Program-made: the position numbers and the translations under genes | Notes under the pieces: generated by a model | What the model was told of the DNA's origin: nothing | Seen by the model: only the letters and a program-made list of their open reading frames with translations | Database searches by the model: none | Source: Chara braunii | Lineage: Eukaryota > Streptophyta > Charophyceae > Charales > Characeae | Length of the DNA stretch: 43,055 bases | Assembly: GCA_003427395.1 (NCBI GenBank) | Contig: BFEA01000698.1 | Span: 422,361 to 465,415, forward strand | Direction: 5' to 3' | Part shown: positions 32,485 through 42,018 of the stretch, piece after piece | Position numbering within the stretch: position 1 is the first letter of the stretch | Layout of the letters: each line of letters begins with the position of its first letter

Positions 32485-32846
32485 TATATCTTTGTCTCTC
32501 CTCGCGCTTTCTCCTGCTTTTTATTTTTTAATTTTCCAATTTGACACTTTTTTAATTTGTCAATTAAGCTCAGACTTAGGAGCTAGTTTCAGGCTATACT
32601 TTATGACCCTGTGATTTTTTTTTTTGTTTTTTGTGAAGTCTGTCTGAGTTTATGTGAGTGGTCCATGTCAGGTTGCCTACAACATTTCTTATTTCTGCGG
32701 GCATAGCGTGCACCGCCCGGACCGCCGACGCTTAGCTAGTTATTGTTTATTAGTTTGTCATTGTTTTAATATGTTGTTATTATTACTACCAATATCTACC
32801 ATCATCAGACCTTCATGTGTGTCAACCTTCCCCAGGGGCACTGCCT

Positions 32847-32870
32847 TTTTTTTTTTTTTTTTTTTTTTTA
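32847..32870 (+). repeat. Poly(T) run
   Basis: A T homopolymer of more than 20 bases. Confidence 0.95.
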
Positions 32871-33238
32871 GGGTTTGGAGATTAGTTTGTCGTTTAGGCT
32901 AGACTATTTTCTTTGAAGTTCCTTTTGTCTTTGCCTTTTTTTCTCCTGTCGCTCGTAGGTTAAATTAGGGTTTTGTGACGTATTTGTTGGTGCCTTTTTG
33001 CTACCTGGTTCACTCTTCCTCCCCAGCATTTCTGGGACTCTTTTTAACTTTGGTCACTTTCCCAAATAGGATTGGCTTGCTTCTTGGTTGGGGTTTTGTA
33101 GGCTTTTCATCGCAATTGGTCTTCTTGGCCAGGAATTCAAGTTTCCGCAAACTCGGTTTTGATGTGAGGGACGCTTGAGCCGTTTTCCAGTTTGTCTAAT
33201 GAAACGGCAACCTCAGTATGGACCTGGCCGGAATGCCG

Positions 33239-33242
<4 letters not shown>

Positions 33243-33286
<44 letters not shown>

Positions 33287-33303
33287 TATATATATATATA
33301 TCG
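33243..33303 (+). repeat. TA microsatellite
   Basis: TA units broken once by CG; they border the inverted unit at 33306. Confidence 0.95.
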
Positions 33304-33305
33304 TC

Positions 33306-33570
33306 ACAAACAGAACTGCCCGGTAAACCGTAGGCAGAGAGAGAGAAGAGGACAACAAACGAGGGGCTATGACAAACTGTTTCGTCGGAGTTTATATATA
33401 TATATATATCGTCACAAATATATATATATAGGGGATTCTACAGACTGTTGAGGGTTCAGCCTCCTAATGAGTCGGTGAAACTCCGACGAAACAGTTTGTC
33501 ACAGCCCCTCGTTTGTTGTCCTCTTCTCCCTCTCTGCCGACGGTTTACCGGGCAGTTCTATTTGACGATA
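33306..33570. repeat. Inverted pair of the ~93-bp unit within TA tracts
   Basis: 33306-33393 is the near-perfect reverse complement of 33478-33570, with an 84-bp spacer holding TA repeats and a short unique part (CAGACTGTTGAGGGTTCAGC). A third copy starts the window at base 1. TA tracts lie on both outer sides. Confidence 0.88.
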
Positions 33571-33655
33571 TATATATATATATCGTTATATGTATATATA
33601 TATCATATATATGTTTATATATATATCATATATACGTGTATATGTATATATTCTC
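33571..33655 (+). repeat. Imperfect TA-rich tract
   Basis: TATATATCG, TATATGT and ATATCATATATA variants. Confidence 0.9.
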
Positions 33656-33805
33656 TGTAAGGTTCTAACTTTTAAAAAAAGTTTCAAAGGACAGGGAGCA
33701 TACTATGAATTTACTCAATTGTCCTACTACTGCTTTTCCAGGAACAGCTGCAGTTCTGTCCATTGATGTTGAAAAAGCATCAACAATGTGGATTGGCACT
33801 TGGTT

Positions 33806-33806
<1 letters not shown>

Positions 33807-33857
<51 letters not shown>
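33807..33857 (+). repeat. GT then GA microsatellite
   Basis: A GT run directly followed by a GA run, as at 32199-32240. Confidence 0.9.
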
Positions 33858-34238
33858 GCGAATGCACCTAGCTGCAGTACTCACCAAATTTGTGAAGGGG
33901 CTTCAACTAGAAGGTGGAAATCAACAGACCGTTTTTTTTTTGCTCAAGGAGTGGTGGAGTGAAGCCCTACCATCCCCCGAGCAGATGATTGTCATCGTGT
34001 CTGTATTTGAGGCAACTGTCAGTCTTGATACGGCAATACTGACCGTACCTTCTATTTTGGCGAGGAAGGTAATACCAGTTGCCCAAAACCATGGCAGCTG
34101 CCTTTACTGCTCAACAATGCACTTGACCAGAAAACCATTGCAGATGCATTTTTTTTGGTTGAAGGAAAAGACGAAAAAAACAATCGGGAGGGAAAAGGGA
34201 AAAAGAAAACAGCATAAACAAAGGAAACCCGAAAAGGT

Positions 34239-34283
34239 TCCCCCCCCCCCCCCCCCCCCCCCCCCCCCGCCCCCCCCCCCCCG
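34239..34283 (+). repeat. Poly(C) tract of about 45 bases
   Basis: Nearly pure C with two G interruptions, bordered by A runs. Length is unreliable in short-read assemblies. Confidence 0.9.
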
Positions 34284-34339
34284 CCGAAAAAAAAACTGAA
34301 AAAAAAGAAGGGCGCCATTTGCCAAGTCCTCAGGGGATA

Positions 34340-34460
34340 TTCGGGCCTAGCTCAGCTGGTAAGGCACACAAGTTGCATTCAGGAGGTTGTGGGTTCAATC
34401 CTCATAAGCCTCACGCACGTGCCTGGGCAAGCTTAGTGTTCTACCAGCTAGAGATAACCC
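34340..34460 (+). mobile_element. tRNA-derived SINE-like element, copy 4 (best box A/B)
   Basis: Box A TAGCTCAGCTGG (34348-34359) and box B GGTTCAATCCT (34392-34402) are strong matches to pol III internal promoters. From box A to CCTGGGCAAG it is collinear with the minus-strand copy at 8270-8420. Pairing of acceptor-arm positions is poor, which argues against a functional tRNA. The 3' end is not defined; similarity may stop near 34435. Confidence 0.75.
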
Positions 34461-35079
34461 CTTGGCCCTCCAAGCCAGCATTGGCAGGACCTTGGCCAAT
34501 ATTGTTGGTTGGTATGAAGCAATGATATTGGCCACTATACACTGCTAATGTGGGTTGGAGAGGGGTAGGGGGAGGTGCGAGTGACTGGCCAAAGATGCTG
34601 CGCACTAGCATCGCCGGTTTCCCCCCTGGGCAATGCCTGATCACTCCACATCATCGTGACGAGGGCCTGATACAAGCCTTGCTCTCGCACCACCCACTGC
34701 TGTGGTGCCAACCTAGTACCCCGTGGGCTGGGGAGCGTTCCAGGTTTGGTTGGTGTTCCCCCATACTATACATAGAGTAGCGAGAGGATGACATAGATGA
34801 GGAAAACATATACAAAAGAAGATTGAGAGAAGAATATATAGATTAGTTAAAAGAAAGAAAAAGGAACTTCGAGCTGTTCTCTCTCTTTTTTTTTTTTTTT
34901 GTAAAGAACAGTCCATCCTATTCCTATTTTACACAATGCCGGCAAACGGGCCTGAAGCTGGCCCGGGTGACTCTGGCCGAATTCAGGTCAGGACTGCAAA
35001 AGAAGAAATTTGGGACGTGCACCGTGGCCGGCATTGCAAGGAGACCTAGCACAGTAGCCTGAAGTTGCCGGCGCTGAGG
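34461..35079. other. Unassigned stretch
   Basis: Short open frames without known domains; a T run at 34888-34901. Part may be SINE body. Confidence 0.35.
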
Positions 35080-35190
35080 CTACCATCTTCCCCCGAACAT
35101 AACACACCCTAAAAATGAATGTATACAAGCTATATTTCCGGCCAGATACAGCCAAAATAAGGGTGCATTGTGTTCGGGGGAAGACAGTAG
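35080..35190. mobile_element. Short palindromic element P1 (111 bp)
   Basis: Ends CTACCATCTTCCCCCGAAC and GTTCGGGGGAAGACAGTAG form inverted repeats extending to ACACACCCT/AGGGTGCATTGTG. The loop contains CTATATTTCCGGCCAGATAC. Same terminal style as P2 and P3. Confidence 0.75.
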
Positions 35191-35268
35191 GGCTTTGCCT
35201 AGGGCTATGGCCACCTTAACGTTGCCGGCACCGAGGCCAGGGCTTTGCCTAGGGCTACGGCCACCATA
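35191..35268 (+). repeat. 49-bp-spaced direct repeat
   Basis: GGGCTTTGCCTAGGGCTA followed by YGGCCACC occurs at 35191-35216 and 35240-35265. Confidence 0.85.
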
Positions 35269-35272
35269 CCCA

Positions 35273-35381
35273 CCTTCTTCTCCTGAATACAACGTAAGGT
35301 CATTATAGCTGTATTTAGGGTATATTTTTCAATCTAAATAAAAGTGATAATGACCGTACCCTTGTATTCGGGGGAAGAAGG
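35273..35381. mobile_element. Short palindromic element P2 (109 bp)
   Basis: Left arm CCTTCTTCTCCTGAATAC...GGTCATTAT pairs with ATAATGACC...GTATTCGGGGGAAGAAGG. The loop holds CTGTATTTAGGG, a string also found in the repeats upstream of the gene at 42153. Confidence 0.75.
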
Positions 35382-35946
35382 CAGCCAGCCCCAGGAAGAA
35401 GGTAGCGTAGTCATCCCCGGCTGCCCACGGCTGTCCTGTTCACCCTTTGCGGGCGCGGACTTGAAGCTTGTTCGGTCAAGCCGATTGAGTGTGTGCTGGC
35501 GGTGCGGGAGTGTGGTGCATGGTGACACTGGCGAGTGGTTGGTTGGTGATTCTTAGACTTATGAGCCGGTGCATCTTTTCTTCAAAACTAATTGAATTAT
35601 GCTAAAAATAATAATAATAAAATAAAAAATTGTCAGCACACTGAGCACAGGTTCAAACACCTGGAGTAATAATTCCAAAAAAAAACTGCCTCAATTCACA
35701 ATTCAACAATCGCATTGAATTATGCAATATGACGTTAACAGCGTAACACCTATCCTCCCTGGCCTCAAATTCAATATTTGAATCAGTGAAAATTTGACTG
35801 CGTGTTCCCAAACAAAAGAGGGAACCCCCCCCCTCCGCCCCTCCCTATCAGGCTATCGCCACAGCACCACCATGCACGTGTTTCGACGCTCGTTAGCCCC
35901 TGTCACCGTGGTGCCGCGCCCATCCGTCCGGGCACCAGTCCACTTA

Positions 35947-36068
35947 GTACGACTACTGTCTTCACCCGAATAGAACTCCCGGTCATTATAGTTGTGAATT
36001 TGTCGCAATTTTGGGTCCAGATCCAGCGATAATGACCGGGCGTTCTATTCGGGTGACGATGGTAGTAC
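35947..36068. mobile_element. Short palindromic element P3 (122 bp)
   Basis: Left arm CTACTGTCTTCACCCGAATAG to CCCGGTCATTAT pairs with ATAATGACCGGG to CTATTCGGGTGACGATGGTAG. GTAC lies just outside on each side. Terminal consensus across P1-P3 is close to CTACYRTCTTCMCCCGAA. Confidence 0.8.
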
Positions 36069-36480
36069 CTCGAAAAAGTTAGATGCAGGGAGCAGATTAC
36101 AAACTTCGAGATCAACGACAAGTGACTCTCGCTGGTCTCTCGAAAACACATTCAATTTGTGTTCTTGCTGCTCTTGAAGGTTGAATGCTTCGCCGACTCT
36201 GATTGATACGACAAGTGTTTTTGGTGCTCTTGAAAGTTGTCATGAACGCTAGAGTCCCCAGTGTCGCGCCAAAAGTCCGAGTCATCTCTTCAATACTGAA
36301 GCTGATTGAAGCAGGCAGTCAATTACCAACGTCATGATCAACGGCAAGTGACTTGGGCCCAGGCGCGGGCCCCGGCTCGCGTCTTGAAAACACATTATGT
36401 ATTGAACTTTTGGTGCTTAGCCTCTTGAAAGTTGAGTTTCTTCACTCTCAGACTGATGTAAAGGCACATCTTGAATACTG
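36069..36480. other. Unassigned stretch with a diverged duplication
   Basis: Phrases such as CAACGGCAAGTGACT, TCTTGAAAGTTG and GAAAACACATT recur at roughly 36110-36240 and 36330-36440, indicating an old tandem duplication of about 220 bp. No coding signal. Confidence 0.5.
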
Positions 36481-36514
36481 GAGCTGATCAAACCAAGTTC
36501 AACTTATCCAAAAG

Positions 36515-37055
36515 GCATCCAAAAGTTTTCCAAACCTTATCCAAACCTTATCCGAACCTTATCCAAACCTTATCCCAACCTTATCCGAACCTTATCCGAA
36601 CCTTATGCAAATATGGCCAACCCCTTAACGGAACGTTCTCAGCCAGTCTGTAAGCATAGGGTCATCTAAACCTCATGAAAACCTGATGAAAACCAAACCT
36701 CAAAAGCTCACGATGGCTCACATGTATTGGTGAGAAGGGCAGCGTATGGTCATCCAAACCACATCCAAAGCTCAGGCAAAGTGGATTGAAACTATGCATC
36801 CAAACGTTTTATCCAAACCGCATCCAAACCTTTTATACAGACATTTTATCCAGACCTTTTATCCAAACCTCAGCCAAACCGCATCCAAACGTGCTCTCTC
36901 ATATTTATTGGTGAGTAGTTCAGCATGGGCCGATGGCGTCATGCGAACCTCGTCCAAACGTCATAAATTTGACATAAAACAAACCTCATCCAAACATTAT
37001 CCAAAGCATCCCAAGCATATCCAAACCTTACCCGAACCTCATCCAAACGTCATGA
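36515..37055 (+). repeat. Field of 11-12-bp ACCTTATCCAA-type repeats
   Basis: ACCTTATCCAA/ACCTTATCCGA units run almost perfectly from about 36532 to 36607, then scattered variants (CCTCATCCAAACG, CATCCAAACCTTTTATCC) continue to about 37050. It is not a standard plant or animal telomere repeat. Confidence 0.85.
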
Positions 37056-37194
37056 ACGGTCACATTTGTTAGTGAGGGCGGCAAGGCCCATCCTAGGATC
37101 CACAAGAAGCATCAATCAGAAGGATGCCTTCATCATGATTGCTACAAAAATGATAATCGTCTCTTTGATGCGTCATCGATGTTGTCCCCTGAGC

Positions 37195-37385
37195 ATATCA
37201 TGGCACCAGAGCGCATAGAAGTGATAGCACAGCATACCACAGCAGAGAAGAGCATCGCATAGCATAGCATACCGTAGCATGGAATGTGATAGCATCGCAC
37301 TTGAGCATACCATAGCATAGCATACCTATGATAGCTGCAATAGCGTAGCATGGAATGTGATGGCATCGCAATTCAGCAAGCAAAG
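37195..37385 (+). repeat. ATAGC pentamer satellite, short block
   Basis: AGCATAGCAT-type pentamers broken by other bases. GCATGGAATGTGAT followed by GCATCGCA occurs twice. Open frames (MLCYAMLCYA) are satellite translations. Confidence 0.85.
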
Positions 37386-37745
37386 GCCCCTGCTATACCC
37401 AAAATAATGGATTGCCAATGTGTGCATGCCTTGGCATTGAGAAAGAAAGGACACAACGAAAGGTGAAACACCATGGAGAAAAGCTCTCTTCGATCCACGG
37501 ATTTCTTATCCGGGAAACTGCAATGAAGTTGACTTAGTGAACTGAAACATCTAAGTAGCTCAAGGAAAGCACATCAACTGAGACTCCATTACTTATCTCG
37601 AGAGGAGAGGACTGTCATCAGCAACACCCTTCTGCACCCTGCTCAGTTAATCCTGTGGAAATCCAGAGTAATCAATGCTGGCAGGTTTTTTCAGATATTC
37701 TGTCCAGTTTTCTGTTTTCTGAGTCAGTCTGTTCCATTCTGTAAC
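37386..37745. other. Unassigned stretch between satellites
   Basis: No open frame or repeat recognised. Confidence 0.4.
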
Positions 37746-37877
37746 AGGGACGCTGGACCCGTTTTCCAGCAGGTGATGCTCCCCACCAATAGATGGAGTC
37801 TCTCCTCAAGGTGCTAGCCGTGTCTGCTCTTACCAGCACCACCTGCACTAATGGGGCTGTTTGAAAAAAAAAAAAAA
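37746..37877 (+). mobile_element. Short SINE-like retroposon with poly(A) tail, copy 2
   Basis: Diverged copy of 3402-3542, opening AGGGACG and GGACCCGTTTTCCAGCAGG and ending in 14 A (37864-37877). It lies directly before the long ATAGC satellite. Confidence 0.65.
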
Positions 37878-37905
37878 GTGCATATCAATGATATCATAGC
37901 ACACC

Positions 37906-38565
37906 GGAGGACATCATAGCATAGCCTATCCCAGCATAGCATAGTATAGCATAGCATAGCATAGCATAACATAGCATAGCATAGCATAGCATAGCATAGC
38001 ACAGCACAGCACAGCACAGCACAGCACAGCACAGCACAGCACAGCATAACATAACATAACATAACATAACATAACATAACATAACATAGTATACCATAGC
38101 ATGGCATGGGATCACATGGCTCAATACAGCACGGCATAGCACCGCATAGCACAACATAGGATCACATAGCATAGTATGGCATGGGGCTTAAGCATATCAT
38201 GGCATCCGATCACGTGGCACAGCACAGCATACTATAGCTTATAGCAGCAAACCATAGCATTACATCATAGCACATCACAGGATGGCACACAGCATAGTAC
38301 AACATAGCATTGCACAATATAGCATAGCATAGCATACCATAGCATTACATAGCATAGCACAGTGAACCATAGCATTGCATTGCATTGCATAGCAGAGCAT
38401 AGCAGAGCACAGCAGAGCACAGCAGAGCAGACAACAGGACAGCCTAGCATACAATAGCGTAGCTGCATAGCATAGCATAGCTTAGCATAGCACAACAAGC
38501 CTGGCACAGAATAACATAATGTAGCGTATCATAGCACAGCATAGCATAGCATAGCATAGCAAAGC
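37906..38565 (+). repeat. ATAGC/ACAGC/ATAAC pentamer satellite, long block
   Basis: Homogeneous runs of ATAGC, then ACAGC, then ATAAC at 37916-38090, followed by irregular pentamers to 38565. It ends about 30 bases beyond the stop codon of the minus-strand gene. Confidence 0.9.
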
Positions 38566-38596
38566 CACAGCTAAAAGATGAACAGAGAGCGAAATG

Positions 38597-41500
38597 CTAT
38601 CTACTGCTCTGTGCGCCCGCCATACTCACTCGTGTTCCCCGGACTGCAAGGTTGGTGTGAGAAAGTCTATTTCTGGACCGATAGGGGGTTCGCAAGGGGC
38701 TAAGTGGCCCTTCCAAACCCTTCCATTTTAAAGGGGGTGGTATATGGCCAGCTCTGGTCCCCCCCAGGCGGGATGATTGTGTTACCTTGACAGGGACGAA
38801 GTCGGGCAAAGTACCTGCATCCCCCGACTCCATCCCCTGGTAAACTAACCTAGCGGGTCGCGATCCCGACCCCCGATGGAGCAGCCTATCCATGGCTATC
38901 CCGCCAGTCATGTTGTAGCCAGCTGCGCCCGGTGAAAGGGAGTCGGGACTTCGGGCACGTGACCCTTGCGTGCGGTAGCTGCTCCATCCCAGGTTCGGAG
39001 CAGTTGGTTCAGGATAAGAATAAGGATGAGGAGGAGGGGGGGGGTTGTTGATGACGAACTCATCAGCAGGGCGATCGAGCTCGGAAGGCGGGGATAGACG
39101 ATGGGGTTCTGGAGAGGTCTGGGGACTACTGTGATGCGCTCCTCCAGGCTCTTTGGACCAAGTTCGACTTAGCTTCAGAACCTGCTTGATCGTTTGCACG
39201 GCCTGGTCCCTTGTTGACGAGTCCGGTGTTTGAGTTTCCTTGGTAACCTTGGGGACTTCCCTTAGGAGAGAGTAGGCGCCATGTGGCATCCCGACCAGGT
39301 CCTCTCCGCCAGATGACTCGGAAACCAGCTTGTCCCGAGACGAGGAAACCACCCTGTCCTCCTCCTTGCTCTGCCTGGAGAGGCTGGACCTTGCCCTTCT
39401 CCCTTTACTCCTGGACGAAGACGAGCTGCGTCGTCGGGTCCAGGGTGCAGAGGAGGGCCTCATACTTGGTCCGGGGCCTGGCAGTTCCGAATGTTCTAAA
39501 GCTGAAGGAGGTTCGGCAACTGCAGCTGGAGGTTGGGTAAGTGGAGCTGTGGGAGGTTCGCCGGACATGGCTTTCATTGTTGCTGCTGCTTCTGGCCCCT
39601 GATGCTGCTCCTCCTGCTGCCAAGTTGCCCTCGTTTCGACACCTCGACTTCGAGCCGGACTCGGACTTCTACCCACCCTTTTCACCGACTTGCCATCCTC
39701 GCTTGCTGTCTCGTATCCCGACGTCCGAGTTGGCTTCCTGGAAAGCTTACCACCACTTTTCCTCTTCCTAATACCATCCACTTCTCCTAATCCAGTCCCA
39801 GCATGACTGGAGAGAGACATGATCCCCGGAAGGCTTCTGGAGGTCACTCCTCCTCCCCCTCCCCCTCCCCCTCCCCCTCCCCCTCCACCTCCACCATCGT
39901 GATGTCGATCAAAACCTGGGATAGATAGACTAACACTTATATCCCCCAGAAGGGTATCAATGCTGTCTTCGTCCTCTGATGAGCGGAAGGGTTGTCCAGG
40001 TGCAGAGAAAGCCACAGAGGAGGAGGAGGAGGAGGAGAGGGGGAGAGGCGAGGTGGCCGCAGGGCTTCGGGCAATCTTGTGCAAGTTCTTCAGCTCCGTC
40101 AACAGCCTTACCACCGCGGCGGCCTGCAAGCTGGATTCCGCCTGAGACTTGACAAATGCGTCTCTCAGTCTGGCCAAGTCTTCTCGTAGCTGGGCTATGA
40201 GCTTGTCCCTCTGAGATACGTCCTCCTTCAGACTGCGAACTGCAGGAATTTTGTCAGGATTGCTGAGCTGTTTCTGCAGCTCCCCCACCTCTTCTCCCAA
40301 CGCCATGGCCTTCTTCTTCTCTTTCTCTAGCAGCACTCGCAACTGAGCTACCTTAGTTTCCAGCTCCTTCCTCTCCATCCACCCCCTAGCCTTCCCATCC
40401 TCGTAATTGCCCTCCACCGCAGCCACTGCAGCCCGAACCACCTCCTCCATTGTCTTGCTGTCCGCTGCCTGCATATCTGCCACTCTTGTCCTCATGGCCC
40501 CCCTAACAAACTCTATCTTCTTCTGGTAATCCCCTTCGATCAACGCCACCCGACGCTTCACTCTCTGCTCTGCCTTATCTACTTCCTCCTGCAACCTTGT
40601 CTGATGATTAACCTGAAAGTCGATGTTCAACAGTTTCATCTGCTTGTAAGCCTCCGTCAGTTCGCGCTTGACTTCTAGGACTATCCTCCTGAGCTCCCTG
40701 ATTGCAGGCAGCTCGCTCTTGTCAGTCTGGCAGCCAACCGTCACCTTGGCAATGGTCCATGATGTGACAACGCCTACAATGTCCTGCAGCCTCTTTCCTC
40801 CTCCTCCTCCTCCTCCACCTCCTCCTCTTCCTCCTCCCTTTCCCTCTCCATCCGTTGGGTCCCAACCTGGCCAGTGACGCCCACCAGGTCCAGCCAAGGG
40901 ACCAGACATAACGCTGGTCGGGGAAAGCTCTACCTTGTCCATAGCCACCGGTCCGTCCTCCTCCCCATCCATTCCTCTCAGCAGGCTGCTTGCAACGGGG
41001 CCCATGGGGTCGTAGAGGAGGGAGCTGACTTCAGGATCAGCTGGACGGAAATTTCCGTGAACACTCTGGCCCTTTTGTCGTTTACTCACTCGATGATGTC
41101 CGCCCAGGTCCAGTCCCGGCACCTTCTTCCTCGGCTTGATTGGTCGGTAGGTATCGCCTTGCCCTGCCGTTGCACGCCGACGATGCTCGACGGCGGCCGC
41201 CGCCGCCCCCGGGGCAATGGTGGTGGCCGTGCTGTCTCTTTCTCGAGGGAGTGCCACATGATGTCCAGGTGCATCCCCCCTGCCGCTGGCTGAGACCGAA
41301 GCTGCTGCAGCACTCTGTATGCCGGGGGGGTCGGCGGGGCTCGCAGGTCCCGACGTCTGGCTCCCAGCCAGCAACGGCGACGGATCCCGCTCAGCTCGCA
41401 TCGCCTCCGCCGCCGCCATAGCGTCAGGACGTAACGATCCCGACCCTTTAGCCTCGTTCCCAGCCCCCGCTGGAAAATGATGCTCCTCCTCCGCTGTCCT

Positions 41501-41941
41501 CAGCGATGGCTTGTCTTGTTGCTGTGGCCCTTCTTCTCCAATCTCTGCACGGATGGATTCGATCCGTGGACCTATCGATGGACGGCGTCTTCCGTCATCG
41601 TGCGGCGGGGGNGGGGGGGGAGGTAGGTGACCTGCTACACTCCCAGAGGCTCCCGCAGGTCTCTGCAGCAGAGCCTCAGAAGAGCCACTACCAGGACGTG
41701 AATCTGGTCCAGGTGCACCAGTAGGACCCCTACCTGAACCAGGCAGAGGAACTGGTAGACCAGCTTCAGGCGAAGAGTTGGAGACGCCAGCCGCACCTCC
41801 TCCTCCTCCTCCTCCTCCTCGACTTTGCAGGGATGTCCTCTCTTTCAAAATGCTAACCCCTTCGGCTAGTTCCATCAGTTCTTGGACTGTCAAGTTCCCC
41901 ATGGACATCGGCCTGGAGCCGGGACGCGGAGCGGACACCAT
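38597..41941 (-). CDS. Uncharacterised 1114-aa coiled-coil protein, faintly C10orf67/DUF4709-like
   Basis: One uninterrupted frame ends with TAG at 38597-38599. The ATG at 41941-41939 is chosen because it is the first in frame, has A at -3 and G at +4, and an in-frame TAG lies 18 bases upstream (41960-41962). Domains by eye (residues from this ATG): a short helical segment with LTVQELMELAEG (about 17-28); a disordered Gly/Pro/Ser region with Gly runs near 41-49 and 366-382; VGCQTDKSE at 402-410; a long charged coiled coil about 408-624; an acidic SEDEDS patch and Gly run at 684-699; a Ser/Arg-rich basic stretch about 835-860; KETQTPD at 901-907; AVQT at 914-917; a Pro/Ser-rich tail. The QTD motif followed by coiled coil recalls animal C10orf67 (DUF4709), from memory and weakly. 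KxTQT motifs suggest dynein light chain LC8 binding, as inference. No enzyme domain or membrane segment. GC-rich codon use contrasts with the AT-rich flanks. Unseen introns cannot be excluded. Confidence 0.8.
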   Translation of the reverse strand: MVSAPRPGSRPMSMGNLTVQELMELAEGVSILKERTSLQSRGGGGGGGGAAGVSNSSPEAGLPVPLPGSGRGPTGAPGPDSRPGSGSSEALLQRPAGASGSVAGHLPPPXPPPHDDGRRRPSIGPRIESIRAEIGEEGPQQQDKPSLRTAEEEHHFPAGAGNEAKGSGSLRPDAMAAAEAMRAERDPSPLLAGSQTSGPASPADPPGIQSAAAASVSASGRGDAPGHHVALPRERDSTATTIAPGAAAAAVEHRRRATAGQGDTYRPIKPRKKVPGLDLGGHHRVSKRQKGQSVHGNFRPADPEVSSLLYDPMGPVASSLLRGMDGEEDGPVAMDKVELSPTSVMSGPLAGPGGRHWPGWDPTDGEGKGGGRGGGGGGGGGGKRLQDIVGVVTSWTIAKVTVGCQTDKSELPAIRELRRIVLEVKRELTEAYKQMKLLNIDFQVNHQTRLQEEVDKAEQRVKRRVALIEGDYQKKIEFVRGAMRTRVADMQAADSKTMEEVVRAAVAAVEGNYEDGKARGWMERKELETKVAQLRVLLEKEKKKAMALGEEVGELQKQLSNPDKIPAVRSLKEDVSQRDKLIAQLREDLARLRDAFVKSQAESSLQAAAVVRLLTELKNLHKIARSPAATSPLPLSSSSSSSVAFSAPGQPFRSSEDEDSIDTLLGDISVSLSIPGFDRHHDGGGGGGGGGGGGGGGGVTSRSLPGIMSLSSHAGTGLGEVDGIRKRKSGGKLSRKPTRTSGYETASEDGKSVKRVGRSPSPARSRGVETRATWQQEEQHQGPEAAATMKAMSGEPPTAPLTQPPAAVAEPPSALEHSELPGPGPSMRPSSAPWTRRRSSSSSRSKGRRARSSLSRQSKEEDRVVSSSRDKLVSESSGGEDLVGMPHGAYSLLREVPKVTKETQTPDSSTRDQAVQTIKQVLKLSRTWSKEPGGAHHSSPQTSPEPHRLSPPSELDRPADEFVINNPPPPPHPYSYPEPTAPNLGWSSYRTQGSRARSPDSLSPGAAGYNMTGGIAMDRLLHRGSGSRPARLVYQGMESGDAGTLPDFVPVKVTQSSRLGGTRAGHIPPPLKWKGLEGPLSPLRTPYRSRNRLSHTNLAVRGTRVSMAGAQSSR
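41612..41612. other. Undetermined base inside the gene
   Basis: A single N in a G run (proline run on the coding strand) makes one residue unknown; the run length could be wrong, which would matter for the reading frame. Confidence 0.95.
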
Positions 41942-42018
41942 GGTTCTCGACGGGACCACCTACCGTCCCACGACCGGTCTTTTCCCCAGTGGAGCACGCC
42001 TACCGGTAGTTGTAGCTC

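Noticed and set aside
33862-34325. Open frames on both strands with proline or glycine runs
   Set aside because: The runs come from the poly(C) tract; the remaining parts have no domain and overlap in several frames.
34348-34402. Functional tRNA gene
   Set aside because: Box A and B are good, but acceptor and anticodon arms pair poorly and a similar diverged copy exists at 8.3 kb, so a SINE head fits better.
36532-36607. Telomere-like repeat
   Set aside because: The unit ACCTTATCCAA is 11 bp and not a TTTAGGG or TTAGGG variant; it grades into irregular sequence.
37814-38507. Cys/Met/Leu/Tyr-rich minus-strand ORFs of 67-112 codons
   Set aside because: Direct translations of the ATAGC/ACAGC pentamer satellite.
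39283-41421. Plus-strand ORFs of 60-139 codons under the large gene
   Set aside because: Shadow frames of a GC-rich minus-strand coding region; none has a recognisable motif.
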